In this document: positions 8,801-16,103 of the stretch, piece after piece
Layout of the letters: every line of letters starts with the position of its first letter
How positions within the stretch are numbered: position 1 is the stretch's first letter
NCBI GenBank assembly: GCA_031262625.1
Contig: JAISHJ010000089.1
Span: 1 to 29,473, forward strand
DNA length: 29,473 nucleotides
Direction: 5' to 3'
Origin: Ruminococcus sp.
GTDB lineage: Bacteria > Bacillota > Clostridia > Oscillospirales > Ruminococcaceae
Made by a program: the position numbers and the translations under genes
Notes under the pieces: generated by a model
What the model was told of the DNA's origin: nothing
The model's database searches: none
What the model saw: only the letters and a program-made list of their open reading frames with translations

Positions 8801-9913
8801 ACCATTGTAGGGCGAATCTTCCGGGTATACGGGAATGTCATGAACAGTACTTATAGACGGATTGCCGCCGTAGGTTAATGATTCGGAGTAGTAAAGCCCT
8901 CTGTATTCCGAACTCGGCGTGAGTGTAACCGGCGCTCCGGGCGGATACATTATATTCTTGCTGTCAAAGGTATAACGCGGTATTATCGTTAAGTCCGGAC
9001 GTCTTGCAAGACCGTCGAAGGGTCTTTCCGAAAATTCGGGCTTTGAACTCTCGAGAAGTTCTGTATTCTGACCTTCATTAACGGAATATGAAGCGACCAT
9101 AAGCGATATATTATCAAGCCGCCTTAACATATCATACTGCATAATATCGGAAGTCATGAAAACTATACCGAAAGAACCTACTATGTTGTTTTCAACAACA
9201 AGCGGAACGGAAACGGCGGTAAAAGCATCAGACATTCCGTGTTCGCGCAGATAGAACGGAAAACTCCAGTATATGTAGTCGTTAATGTCATCAATTGTTA
9301 CGTTATAGACCGCCTTCATCGGCTCGAACATCCAGTCACAGAGCGTAGCACCGGGACTGTATAAAAAGTCCTGCCGCCAGTTAACGGATTTAGTTATTCC
9401 ACCCGCCCGCACAGCTTCTTCATAACCGCGCAGAGCCACGAGATCTGTCGCCGGACCTGTAGGCGGGTGGTATAAAAACAGTCCGGGAAAAGCGCCGTCA
9501 ACGGTCTGATCGGGCATACCATAAGTAGGGGAAAGTATTACAAATCCTCCGGCGGCATCATTTTCTTTTATTAAAACCTTCAGGTTAGCAACAACATCAG
9601 ATTGAAACTGCGCCTTAAGAGCCGGGTCGTTCATGAAAGTTTCCATGTCTGCCCCGTTTATTCTCATTACGCTTAACATATCGGAGGAAGCCGCCTGCGC
9701 AAACGGAGCAAAATTCGGATTAATTTCCTGAACCCTTGTGTCAATAAGGGAAACGGCGGTGAGAAGACTGTTTTCAAAGCGGTTTTCAGCGGCACGGTTA
9801 ATATCGCGGGGAGTTCCCGAAAGAAAAACAATAAGCGCAAAAAGCACTGCCTGCGTGACTGACGCAAGTATTAAAGGAGTAAGTATTTTATAAAACAGCC
9901 GTCGTCTTTTCAT
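5816..9913 (-). CDS. Membrane hybrid sensor histidine kinase: extracytoplasmic sensor, PAS-like, degenerate GGDEF, GAF-like, HisKA, HATPase, REC
   Basis: A 1365-aa sensor kinase. TM1 (about 8-31) and TM2 (about 394-417) bracket a roughly 360-residue extracytoplasmic region that looks Cache-like. Cytoplasmic parts follow in order. First is a PAS-like stretch, then a GGDEF-fold region starting 'DKTTGFL' whose active-site loop is RECTNEF (690-696) instead of RGGDEF. Next is a GAF-like region, then HisKA with phospho-acceptor H1002 (SHEIRTPMN). HATPase boxes are NLLGNAVKF, VADTGIGI and GTGLGLPIS. The last part is a receiver domain with phospho-acceptor D1296 (LMDIRMP). The start at ATG 9913 follows a purine-rich AGGGGAAG. 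An upstream TTG at 9982 would lie before the predicted transcription start and was rejected. The ligand and output are unknown. Confidence 0.9.
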   Translation of the reverse strand: MKRRRLFYKILTPLILASVTQAVLFALIVFLSGTPRDINRAAENRFENSLLTAVSLIDTRVQEINPNFAPFAQAASSDMLSVMRINGADMETFMNDPALKAQFQSDVVANLKVLIKENDAAGGFVILSPTYGMPDQTVDGAFPGLFLYHPPTGPATDLVALRGYEEAVRAGGITKSVNWRQDFLYSPGATLCDWMFEPMKAVYNVTIDDINDYIYWSFPFYLREHGMSDAFTAVSVPLVVENNIVGSFGIVFMTSDIMQYDMLRRLDNISLMVASYSVNEGQNTELLESSKPEFSERPFDGLARRPDLTIIPRYTFDSKNIMYPPGAPVTLTPSSEYRGLYYSESLTYGGNPSISTVHDIPVYPEDSPYNGTRWGLTAVADDASVFELSRRLVSQLILIIAIALVATLMVAAFISRTLSNGLVKIVNSINDDENTIPVIDDGTIEIYRLSESLHESSLRYKETISELEEERRRYYIALINSDGSFLDYNAVTDVLYLDTLAEGSEYSEDENSIENSVRHTETEHFLEHLSSGEYCFRDDISDVMKFLRGQSADTITVRMIDNPLAPIKNGAPFRYITGKPNHIYDSKTGKLLRTIACLRDVTEEKSKELLNIQDSRRDKTTGFLRPEFTVNAIRDFLSERRVEEYFAILIFIENYWYFTEKYGRFYSDALISETARLVTEIFGDDNVTSRECTNEFFIIVPCRSASDEGIITADLKLKLFKLIDTVGSILISDEEPQRISLCAGVFYNNTARFYNIARQKSEIAAAAAFKRIPSRHLSERELQNPNAFAVQLYSDVENDYDFTENEDINAILSDIRVIDDYSIDSRDLNTFAFNILEKTADMKSAVQILITRIGSRFNFNTIKVFMFDKNTGTFGCAWRWNKENLYTGPEYSVTVNSFDRNNFDGYMQGMDYMIVDTASKDTPKILSGGLNIAEGSSAAVIPCPAGETFIGCVAFEAEDSVFADCDYEPLLSVVKLLSAFMSKQRSTRESRAKSEFLSKMSHEIRTPMNAILGMTEIALGGNDLSESQHGYLKKIEYSAKYLLTLINDILDMSRIESGKTNIEITDANLDDIILGLQSIIGTQCEAKGITYVVEDNVKHRSLKTDILKLNQILLNLLGNAVKFTPSEGTITLKVSLTEPDAQNRSILTFIVADTGIGIRKERIKKIFEPFEQADETTARQYGGTGLGLPISGSYVALLGGEMDIDSTPGEGTTFTVTIPVTVSLDSSSDTAKSPEREIDFTGKHILIAEDDDLNMEIARTLLEKAGFVVTGAPNGEIALETFIESPTRFFDAILMDIRMPVLNGLAATSKIRALERPDAATIPIIALSANAFAEDIKTSKQAGMNDHIIKPLDMRILLAKLKMYL

Positions 9914-9963
9914 TATCTTAATACTTCCCCTCTCGATACGCCTATGTACTAAATCTTTTTTTA

Positions 9964-9992
9964 ATTTTAACACAATGCGCAAAAAATAGCAA
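9964..9992 (-). promoter_or_regulatory. Candidate promoter of the large hybrid kinase
   Basis: Minus-strand TTGCTA (9992-9987), 17-bp spacer, TAAAAT (9969-9964). It gives a leader of about 45 nt to ATG 9913. Confidence 0.45.
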
Positions 9993-10044
9993 TAGTATTT
10001 AGAAAAATTGTTTATCTTTCACACATATTATTATTAAACATAAT

Positions 10045-10078
10045 GAAAACTGCCCGCGAATAATATACGAGCAGTAAA
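10045..10078 (-). terminator. Probable terminator of the PAS hybrid kinase gene
   Basis: The minus strand forms ACTGCTCG/CGGGCAGT (8 bp with one G-T pair) with an AT-rich loop, followed by a short T-run, 15 bp past the stop at 10090. The T-run of four is weak. Confidence 0.45.
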
Positions 10079-10089
10079 CTTTACTAAAT

Positions 10090-11727
10090 TCAAGTCGGTT
10101 TGTATATTTTTCTTATGCAGCGAGTAAGCGTAACAAATTCGAGAGGTTTAGAAAGAAATCCCGAAAAGCCGCTTTGCATAAAGAATTTTTCGGCAGAGTT
10201 AGCGGCATTAGCGGTGAGGGCAATTATCGGGAGTTCTTTATAGCGGTCGTTTAAAGCCCTTATCTTAAGCATAGCTTCAACGCCGTCCATCTCCGGCATC
10301 ATATGGTCCATAAAGATTACGTCATATTCGTTCTCTTTGCATTTCTCTATAGCTTCCGCACCGGATAAAACAGTGTCAGACTTAATATCGAATGCTTCAA
10401 GCATAGTTTGGGCAATCTGAACATTAATTTCAATGTCGTCAACAATTAAAACGCGAAGGTCGGGAGCGGAGAAAATTTCATCATCGGGGCTTTCGGTAAC
10501 CACAACCGGCTCTGCGGGAACATATGGTATCTTCATGGTGAAGGTTGAACCAACGCCGTATTCGCTTTCGAGTTCGAGTGATCCGCCCATTAAGGCGCAG
10601 TACTTAAAGCTTATAGGCATACCAAGCCCTGTCCCTTGAACCGAGCGATTCTGCATGAGATCAAGCCGCTCAAACGGCGAGAAAACTTTCGGAATGTCTT
10701 CTTTTTTAATACCTATACCTGTATCCTTAAGGCGAAAAACGAGGAATTTTCCCTCAAGAGTAACAGTCATAGTTGCGCCGCCGGTTTTGGTATATTTAGC
10801 GGCGTTTGAAATAATATTCGTAGCGGCTTGGCGTACGCGCTGTTCGTCGCCGTATACCCATACGGGCAGGTTGTCAGCCTTTATTATATAGTAGTAAAGG
10901 TCCTTTTCGGCGAATATCCGTTCGTAGGAATTATACAGATGGTCAAGCATCGAGTGAAGATTATAAGGAGCGTTTATAATATCAGTCTTTCCGGATTCGA
11001 CTTTTGAAAAGTCTAAAATGTCGTTAATAATACCGAGGAGTGTATCCGCGCTTTTTTTCATATCAACAAGGTACTTAAATTGTTTATTGTCAAGTTCTGT
11101 CCGGGCAAGCAGTTCATTAAGACCGATTACTGCATTCATCGGCGTACGGATTTCGTGTGACATTGCCGCAAGGAATGCAGATTTTGCGATATTAGCACTC
11201 TCCGCAGCGGCTTTCTGCTCCTCAAGTTCGGTACTGTCGCTGACTACTGCAATATAGCACTCATCGAAATTGTCGGTAGCGGGAATACAGTTAAATTCAA
11301 AGAGGTAGTAGCGAAGTCCCGCCGCAAGCTTAAGGTATTGGTAATAGCGAATTGTTTCGCCTGTAGTTAACGTCTTAACATAATTTTGGTGAATATTCTC
11401 GACTTCTTCGGGAGCAAGAGTGTCAGCAAGCACATCCTTATAGTGACGCCCGATAACGTAGCCGTAATTTTTAAGCCCCAGTGCTGCTAAAAACGAGCGG
11501 GTGCAAAGCTGATAAACCCCGTTTTTGTCGGTTACGGCAATAATAACGGGGGATTTTTCGAGAAGTATATTTGTGTAGGCTTCCTGTCTTTTTTTCTGTG
11601 ATGTTATAGCCTGTTCCAAGGCTTCCTTCTCGCGCAGTAATGACGTAAACTTCGTAAGCTGTGTCTTAGTCAGACGCAGTTCACGTTCAAGCTTTATAAT
11701 TTCGGGATTTTTAGCAGGTTCTGACAT
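10090..11727 (-). CDS. Soluble hybrid histidine kinase (coiled coil, PAS, HisKA, HATPase, REC)
   Basis: A 545-aa sensor kinase with no membrane segment. An N-terminal charged coiled coil (about 1-50) is followed by a PAS domain (about 52-170, 'SPVIIAVTDKNGVYQLCTRSF'). HisKA has H191 (SHEIRTPMN). The ATPase boxes are NIISNAAKYT, KDTGIGI and GTGLGMPIS. The C-terminal receiver has D474 in FMDHMMPEMDG and the conserved Lys in SKPLE. It lies between the FIST gene (62 bp upstream) and the large kinase (176 bp downstream), all on one strand, so the three may share a pathway; this is inference. Only a weak GAGTG precedes the ATG. A downstream DNA-binding or enzymatic output protein is not in the window. 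Confidence 0.9.
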   Translation of the reverse strand: MSEPAKNPEIIKLERELRLTKTQLTKFTSLLREKEALEQAITSQKKRQEAYTNILLEKSPVIIAVTDKNGVYQLCTRSFLAALGLKNYGYVIGRHYKDVLADTLAPEEVENIHQNYVKTLTTGETIRYYQYLKLAAGLRYYLFEFNCIPATDNFDECYIAVVSDSTELEEQKAAAESANIAKSAFLAAMSHEIRTPMNAVIGLNELLARTELDNKQFKYLVDMKKSADTLLGIINDILDFSKVESGKTDIINAPYNLHSMLDHLYNSYERIFAEKDLYYYIIKADNLPVWVYGDEQRVRQAATNIISNAAKYTKTGGATMTVTLEGKFLVFRLKDTGIGIKKEDIPKVFSPFERLDLMQNRSVQGTGLGMPISFKYCALMGGSLELESEYGVGSTFTMKIPYVPAEPVVVTESPDDEIFSAPDLRVLIVDDIEINVQIAQTMLEAFDIKSDTVLSGAEAIEKCKENEYDVIFMDHMMPEMDGVEAMLKIRALNDRYKELPIIALTANAANSAEKFFMQSGFSGFLSKPLEFVTLTRCIRKIYKPT

Positions 11728-11755
11728 AATTTTTCACTCAAACTATCTGTAAATA

Positions 11756-11783
11756 ATTATATCATACAGATACAATAAAACAA
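11756..11783 (-). promoter_or_regulatory. Candidate promoter of the PAS hybrid kinase
   Basis: Minus-strand TTGTTT (11783-11778), 16-bp spacer, perfect TATAAT (11761-11756), about 30 bp before the ATG. The -10 lies inside one copy of a 21-bp direct repeat. Confidence 0.45.
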
Positions 11784-11810
11784 AACAAGTTATATCATAC
11801 AAATACAGTA
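11757..11810. repeat. Pair of 21-bp direct repeats
   Basis: TTATATCATACAGATACAAT plus A (11757-11777) and TTATATCATACAAATACAGT plus A (11790-11810) match at 19 of 21 positions, 33 bp apart. The second copy is the last codons and stop of the FIST gene; the first holds the -10 of the next gene. Confidence 0.6.
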
Positions 11811-12962
11811 GGACTGATTAAACAGCCGATTTATCGGCTTTTCGGGGGTTGAAGCGGGCGACGGGCATATTTCCCCGCCGGCGTAGGAAAGCACAAAAGG
11901 AATATCGCCGAGTTCGCGCCGGAGCATCTTTTCGCCGTCGAATGTTTCCGAACCTAAGATTATATGGCGTGTCTCGCAGGATGAAATTACAGCAAACTGT
12001 GTGTCCGGGTATGCTTTAATCATCTTCCGCGTAACTTCCGAAGAAGCATCAAGGACACTGTTTCTTTCAAACATCGTTATAGAGATAGTTGCGCCTGTTG
12101 TAACATTTCCGCCGACGAAAAGGTGATTTTCGGGCGTTAAATACATCATTGAACGTCCGTAACAGTCACCGTCGCCGTCGTCCACAAGCATAACCGCGCT
12201 GCTTATAGCATCGGCTTTCGACTCGGTAAGGTTAAACCCGAGACTTGTTAAAAATTCGGTAACAGGACGTCCGTTAAGACTGATAATTTCGCTGCCCTTC
12301 GATTCGGTTATAACAGCGGTGTTTTCAAGGTATTTATCATTTGTGACAACTGTTGAAGCAAAATGCGGCTCTATGTTGCCCTTCATGAAGAGGAAAACCG
12401 CTCTGTCGCGAAACGCCTCACCTTTTGCGATTACGAAGACGTTTTCGATATAAGTCGGGCTGTCATCAACGGAAAAACCGCCGAAAATTTGTGCGTTTGT
12501 GCGCGCAGTAACTGCTTTAAGAAGCGCTTCCGTATCGGTAAGCATTATATGCGGCATTATCATTAATCCGAGAGACTGTTTGCCGATGTTCCCCAGCATA
12601 TTTTCGCATATTTCATCTGCCGGAATTTCGGGAGAAAGCTTCTCGCTGAGAACGGTCGTGAACTCAATATCGTCAGAACTCAAAACCATAAGTACGAGAC
12701 GAAACTGTCCCTTGGCGTAAGTATTTTCATCTTTGTTGTCTTTATTAAACCCGGCAAGAGTGGTTGATGAGCCCACTACAGGGAACGGAAGATTCTTTGC
12801 TATGTATTCGGCTGCACCCGAAAAGATAAATTCGTAATGACAAAACATTATACCGACGGTGTTTTTTTCAAGCTGTCCTGCTTCGGCAATCTGCTCGGAT
12901 ATTATGCGGAGTGCGGACTCTTTGTCGTCCAGCTCTGATGTCCGGGTAGTAATTACCTTCAT
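11790..12962 (-). CDS. FIST-domain signal transduction protein (FIST_N plus FIST_C)
   Basis: A 390-aa cytoplasmic protein with no membrane helices, matching the FIST sensor family. The N-terminal half has 'VGIMFCHYEF', 'PVVGSSTTLAGF' and 'IFGGFSVDDSPTY'. The C-terminal half has 'IISLNGRPVTEFLTSLG', 'VGGNVTTGATISI' and 'FAVISSCETRHIILG'. FIST domains are proposed in the literature to bind small ligands and often occur with kinases or chemotaxis proteins. The order FIST - PAS kinase - large hybrid kinase on one strand supports a role as an input or partner (inference). The ATG at 12962 has AGAGG about 10 nt upstream. No enzymatic domain is fused, so it would act through a partner. Confidence 0.85.
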   Translation of the reverse strand: MKVITTRTSELDDKESALRIISEQIAEAGQLEKNTVGIMFCHYEFIFSGAAEYIAKNLPFPVVGSSTTLAGFNKDNKDENTYAKGQFRLVLMVLSSDDIEFTTVLSEKLSPEIPADEICENMLGNIGKQSLGLMIMPHIMLTDTEALLKAVTARTNAQIFGGFSVDDSPTYIENVFVIAKGEAFRDRAVFLFMKGNIEPHFASTVVTNDKYLENTAVITESKGSEIISLNGRPVTEFLTSLGFNLTESKADAISSAVMLVDDGDGDCYGRSMMYLTPENHLFVGGNVTTGATISITMFERNSVLDASSEVTRKMIKAYPDTQFAVISSCETRHIILGSETFDGEKMLRRELGDIPFVLSYAGGEICPSPASTPEKPINRLFNQSYCICMI

Positions 12963-13027
12963 CTGATTAACCTCTGTTTATTTTTGTCGATATTAATATA
13001 GTCATAATTAAAAATACTAATATACAT

Positions 13028-13051
13028 TATCATTTTAACACAAAAATGATA
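13028..13051. promoter_or_regulatory. Perfect 9-bp inverted repeat upstream of the FIST gene
   Basis: TATCATTTT (13028-13036) and AAAATGATA (13043-13051) flank 6 bp, about 65-90 bp before the FIST start in an AT-rich 198-bp gap. It is a plausible operator. No convincing promoter could be fixed in this gap. Confidence 0.4.
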
Positions 13052-13160
13052 AGTACATATAGATAAAATGTGAACAATTGCGAAACAATTATAAAAAATG
13101 TGTTTTCATACACTGTAATAGCGTATAATACGCGGTTTTAGTGTGTAAATTGCCTGAATA

Positions 13161-13937
13161 TTACACACATTTTTTTATAACTTTAGCCGGGCATTTATCT
13201 GCGCACAACCCACAGGATGTACATTTAGCGTAGTCAATCTGCGCCAAATTATCGGTAACCTTAATTGCACCCGCCGGACACGCTTTTTCGCATAGCTTAC
13301 AGCCGATACACCCCGCCTTGCATGATGCGCGGACTATCTTACCGACATCACGCGATACGCAAAGCACGTCATAGTCATATCCCAACGGACGAAGCGCAAT
13401 AATCTCGTTCGGGCACTCCCTCACGCAGATTCCGCAACCCACACACCGTTTCCGGTCTATCTTAGCAAGAGCATCGGTTATGGAAATCGCCTTTTCCGGG
13501 CAGACTTTCACACAGTCGCCGTACGCCAAACACCCGTAAGAACAGCTTTCCGACCCGCTGTAAAATCTGTTAGCAGCCCTGCAACTCTGTACTCCGCTGT
13601 AGGTGAATTTCGCCGTCGTCGCACTCCCGTCTCCGCTGCAACGTACTATAGCTGTCTGCGCAACTACCTCTCCGGCACTTACCCCTAAAATCTTCCCGAT
13701 CTCATTCGCCGCGTCCTGCCCACCCGGCTTACATAGGTTAACAGGCGCGCCGCCAACCGCCGATTCCGCATAATCCGCACAGCCCGCATATCCGCAAGCT
13801 CCGCAGTTTATCCCCGGAAGCACCGCCGCAACCGCTTCAATCCTCTCATCCGTCTTAACTTCAAACAACTTTGAAAAAACAGTCAGCAACACTCCGGCAA
13901 AAAGCCCAAGCCCTGCGAAAATAAATATGGTTTGCAT
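13161..13937 (-). CDS. rnfB: Rnf complex electron-transport subunit RnfB (polyferredoxin)
   Basis: Accepts electrons from reduced ferredoxin and passes them into the Rnf complex. The protein is 258 aa. An N-terminal membrane helix (about 3-22) is followed by the 4Fe-4S fold of the RnfB type (GINCGACGYAGC plus a later Cys). Four ferredoxin-like clusters come next, with 'CVKVCPEKAI', 'CVGCGICVRECPNEI', 'CIGCKLCEKACPAGAI' and 'CTSCGLCADKCPAKVI'. It is the last gene of rnfCDGEAB. Unlike the rest of the operon it is separated from rnfA by 290 bp containing a palindromic repeat, and I see no Shine-Dalgarno sequence directly before its ATG (CGTACTCATAAA). The start agrees with the usual RnfB N-terminus. 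Confidence 0.95.
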   Translation of the reverse strand: MQTIFIFAGLGLFAGVLLTVFSKLFEVKTDERIEAVAAVLPGINCGACGYAGCADYAESAVGGAPVNLCKPGGQDAANEIGKILGVSAGEVVAQTAIVRCSGDGSATTAKFTYSGVQSCRAANRFYSGSESCSYGCLAYGDCVKVCPEKAISITDALAKIDRKRCVGCGICVRECPNEIIALRPLGYDYDVLCVSRDVGKIVRASCKAGCIGCKLCEKACPAGAIKVTDNLAQIDYAKCTSCGLCADKCPAKVIKKCV

Positions 13938-14227
13938 TTTATGAGTACGTTGGGGGAAACCCTCTCTGAGGAGAGGGTTTCCCCCAAGCCCCCTTCCCAG
14001 AGACTTTTTAATGGATTTCCCTTGTTTTTATTCTTTTTACTGCGCTATTCCGTTTACCGAAAGGCGGTCTTTTACATTTTGTGTACACGGTTTTCGTTTA
14101 TAATTTCTGTTCGCTTACGTTAATTTTTGTATCTATCGCGCGCACACTCTCCGCGTACCGCTCATGCGCTTATCGCGTAACGAACGTACGTGTTCCCCGT
14201 GTACCAATTGCCTGCGCGGCTTTTCTT
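13938..14227. other. Intergenic gap between rnfA and rnfB
   Basis: About 290 bp with no supportable gene. Its rnfB-proximal 65 bp are the palindromic repeat copy 2; the rest shows scattered GTAC-containing short repeats but no promoter or tRNA I can defend. Other rnf junctions overlap or are within about 50 bp, so this gap looks inserted. Confidence 0.6.
13945..14009 (+). repeat. Palindromic intergenic repeat, copy 2
   Basis: Perfect 15-bp inverted repeat GGGGGAAACCCTCTC (13952-13966) / GAGAGGGTTTCCCCC (13971-13985), loop TGAG, with asymmetric flank to ACTTTTT at 14009. Nearly identical to copy 1 in opposite orientation. It lies 8 bp before the rnfB start codon. Confidence 0.87.
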
Positions 14228-14806
14228 CTATTGCAGCAGCGAAGTAAATCCCATAAACGAAACCGAGACTATCGCGGCGGCTATCAGAGTTGACGGAACG
14301 CCTTTGAAGGTTTTCGGAATGTCGGAAGTTTCAATTCTGCTTCTTACGGAAGCGAAGATAATCAGTGCTATGGTGAAACCTAAACCTCCGCCTAAAGCGT
14401 TTACTATCGACTGCACGAAATTATAGCTTTCGTCGGTATTTAGGATTGTAATTCCCAAAACCGCGCAGTTTGTAGTAATCAGCGGAAGATATACCCCGAG
14501 TGATTTATAAAGCGGCGGAATTTTCTTCTTAATTATCATCTCCACAAGCTGAACGAAGGTTGCGATAAGGAGTATGAAAGCCACTGTTTTCATATATTCC
14601 ACGCCGAGAGGAACGAGAACGAAGGTATATATCGGGTAGGTACAGATTGAAGCGCAAACCATAACGAATATTACAGCAAGCCCCATCCCGATTGCGGAGT
14701 CATATTTTTTCGACACTCCTAAAAACGGGCAGATTCCCATGAATCTTACAAGCACCATATTTTCGGTGAGCATCGAAGTCAGGAGTATTACGAGCAGAAG
14801 TTTCAT
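14228..14806 (-). CDS. rnfA: Rnf complex membrane subunit RnfA
   Basis: A 192-aa, six-helix membrane protein that pairs pseudo-symmetrically with RnfE. In known Rnf/NQR structures the pair holds an intramembrane [2Fe-2S] cluster. The conserved cysteines are visible: C26 in 'RFMGICPFLGVS' and C114 in 'ITTNCAVLG'. Length is normal for RnfA. Its ATG overlaps the rnfE stop as ATGA, showing coupling, whereas rnfB follows only after 290 bp. Ion specificity (H+ or Na+) cannot be decided from what I can see. Confidence 0.95.
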   Translation of the reverse strand: MKLLLVILLTSMLTENMVLVRFMGICPFLGVSKKYDSAIGMGLAVIFVMVCASICTYPIYTFVLVPLGVEYMKTVAFILLIATFVQLVEMIIKKKIPPLYKSLGVYLPLITTNCAVLGITILNTDESYNFVQSIVNALGGGLGFTIALIIFASVRSRIETSDIPKTFKGVPSTLIAAAIVSVSFMGFTSLLQ

Positions 14807-15471
14807 GCTGTCTCTCCTCCTTTACAGTTAACGCAGTCAGAAGCTATAGGACAAGCCGCACAGCCTACCTTTGCCGGAGGTTTTCGCTTTATGAATTTGT
14901 ATACTATAGCGATAATTATACCGAGAGTAAAGAATCCGCCTGCCGGCATAACAAATATCGGGAAGACGAGGGGAAGATGCAGGTCTATTCCGAAGAATGC
15001 GCCCGAGCCTAAAATCTCGCGGAGCGAGCCCATTGTGAACAATGCGGCGGTAAAACCTAAACCCATCCCGAGACCGTCTAAAGCAGACTTAACGATTCCG
15101 TTTTTTGAAGCGAATGCTTCTGCGCGCCCGAGGATGATACAGTTAACGGCGATAAGCGAGAGGAAAATGCCGAGTCTGGAATGGAGCGCGGGTATATAAG
15201 CCTTTAGAATAAAATCTGTAAGTGTAACGAAAGTAGTAATAACTACGATAAAGCAGGGCAGGCGAACCGTTCCGGGGATTACCTTCCGAAGCGCAGAGAT
15301 TACTATATTTGAGCAGAGGAGCACGAATGTTGTCGCAAGCCCCATTCCGATACCGTTTGAAGCCATAGTAGTCACAGCGAGTGTGGGGCACATTCCGAGG
15401 AGCATTACAAGCGACGGATTTTCTACAGCAAGCCCCTTAACGAAAGCGTAAAGATTACTTTTCCTATCCAC
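14803..15471 (-). CDS. rnfE: Rnf complex membrane subunit RnfE
   Basis: A 222-aa, six-helix partner of RnfA. The cluster cysteines are C28 in 'LLGMCPTLAV' and the Cys in 'AVNCIILGR'. The start is GTG at 15471, overlapping the rnfG stop by one base (TAGTG). After the last helix there is a basic stretch and a C-terminal tail, VGCAACPIASDCVNCKGG, with cysteines at 204, 207, 213 and 216 (CxxC-x5-CxxC). That spacing could bind a metal and is beyond the RnfE core; whether it does is unknown. Confidence 0.94.
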   Translation of the reverse strand: MDRKSNLYAFVKGLAVENPSLVMLLGMCPTLAVTTMASNGIGMGLATTFVLLCSNIVISALRKVIPGTVRLPCFIVVITTFVTLTDFILKAYIPALHSRLGIFLSLIAVNCIILGRAEAFASKNGIVKSALDGLGMGLGFTAALFTMGSLREILGSGAFFGIDLHLPLVFPIFVMPAGGFFTLGIIIAIVYKFIKRKPPAKVGCAACPIASDCVNCKGGETA

Positions 15472-16103
15472 TATGCCACCTCACTATATGCTAAAATCGC
15501 AAGCTTTACCGCTTCATAAACGCCGTTTGAAGAGAGGGTAGCACCTGTTATCGCGTCCCACTCAAAGCTTACCGGCGCTTCCGGCTGAGTTTCTTTCAAG
15601 GCTTCAAGTTCAGCTTTCGATTTTGCGAAGCGTACCCGATAAACGGTGTCGTCGGGAGGAATATCGTCCGGAAGATCTTCAAAGGTGAATCCTAAAAACT
15701 GTCCCATAAATTCGGGGCTGTCGGTTTTCGTACCGAGACCGGGGGTTTCGGCGGATTCGAGGGTAACTATACCCTTAACCGCGCCGTTACTGTCAAGCCC
15801 TATAAGAAGAGTTAAGCCTTCTTTATTGTAGCCGTTAGTTACTATTATAAATGCGTAGTCACCGGCATCGCCGCGAAGAGACATATTAACATATGCAGTT
15901 TCCGAACCGCCGAAAGGGGTATCGTATACAGAAAATTCTTCCGATTCGGAGTAGATTTCCGAAAGAGCGGAAATAATTTCGGGCGTAATTGCTGCGCCTT
16001 CATCCGAAGCAGTTAAGTCATGGACGAAAACCAAAAGCAGAGCCGAAACAGCACAGATTATAAGAAGTGTCAGAGCGGGAATGGCTTTTTTAAGTTTGCT
16101 CAT
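15471..16103 (-). CDS. rnfG: Rnf complex flavoprotein subunit RnfG (covalent FMN)
   Basis: Carries FMN bound covalently to a threonine and moves electrons outside the membrane. The 210-aa protein has an N-terminal signal-anchor helix (about 8-28) and an FMN-binding domain with 'LIGLDSNGAVKGIVTLESAETPGLGTK'. The flavinylation motif is DAITGATLSS, with T189 the expected attachment site. ApbE, the enzyme that does this, is encoded at the head of the same cluster. Its ATG overlaps the rnfD stop (ATGA), and its stop overlaps the rnfE start. Confidence 0.95.
   Translation of the reverse strand: MSKLKKAIPALTLLIICAVSALLLVFVHDLTASDEGAAITPEIISALSEIYSESEEFSVYDTPFGGSETAYVNMSLRGDAGDYAFIIVTNGYNKEGLTLLIGLDSNGAVKGIVTLESAETPGLGTKTDSPEFMGQFLGFTFEDLPDDIPPDDTVYRVRFAKSKAELEALKETQPEAPVSFEWDAITGATLSSNGVYEAVKLAILAYSEVA

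Noticed and set aside
9911..9982. Longer version of the large kinase starting at TTG 9982.
   Set aside because: It has no ribosome site, would begin upstream of the predicted transcription start and adds a charged stretch before the first membrane helix.
13141..13168. GTGTGTAA/TTACACAC inverted repeat at the rnfB stop as a terminator.
   Set aside because: The loop is 12 nt, one arm overlaps the stop codon and no T-run follows on the minus strand.
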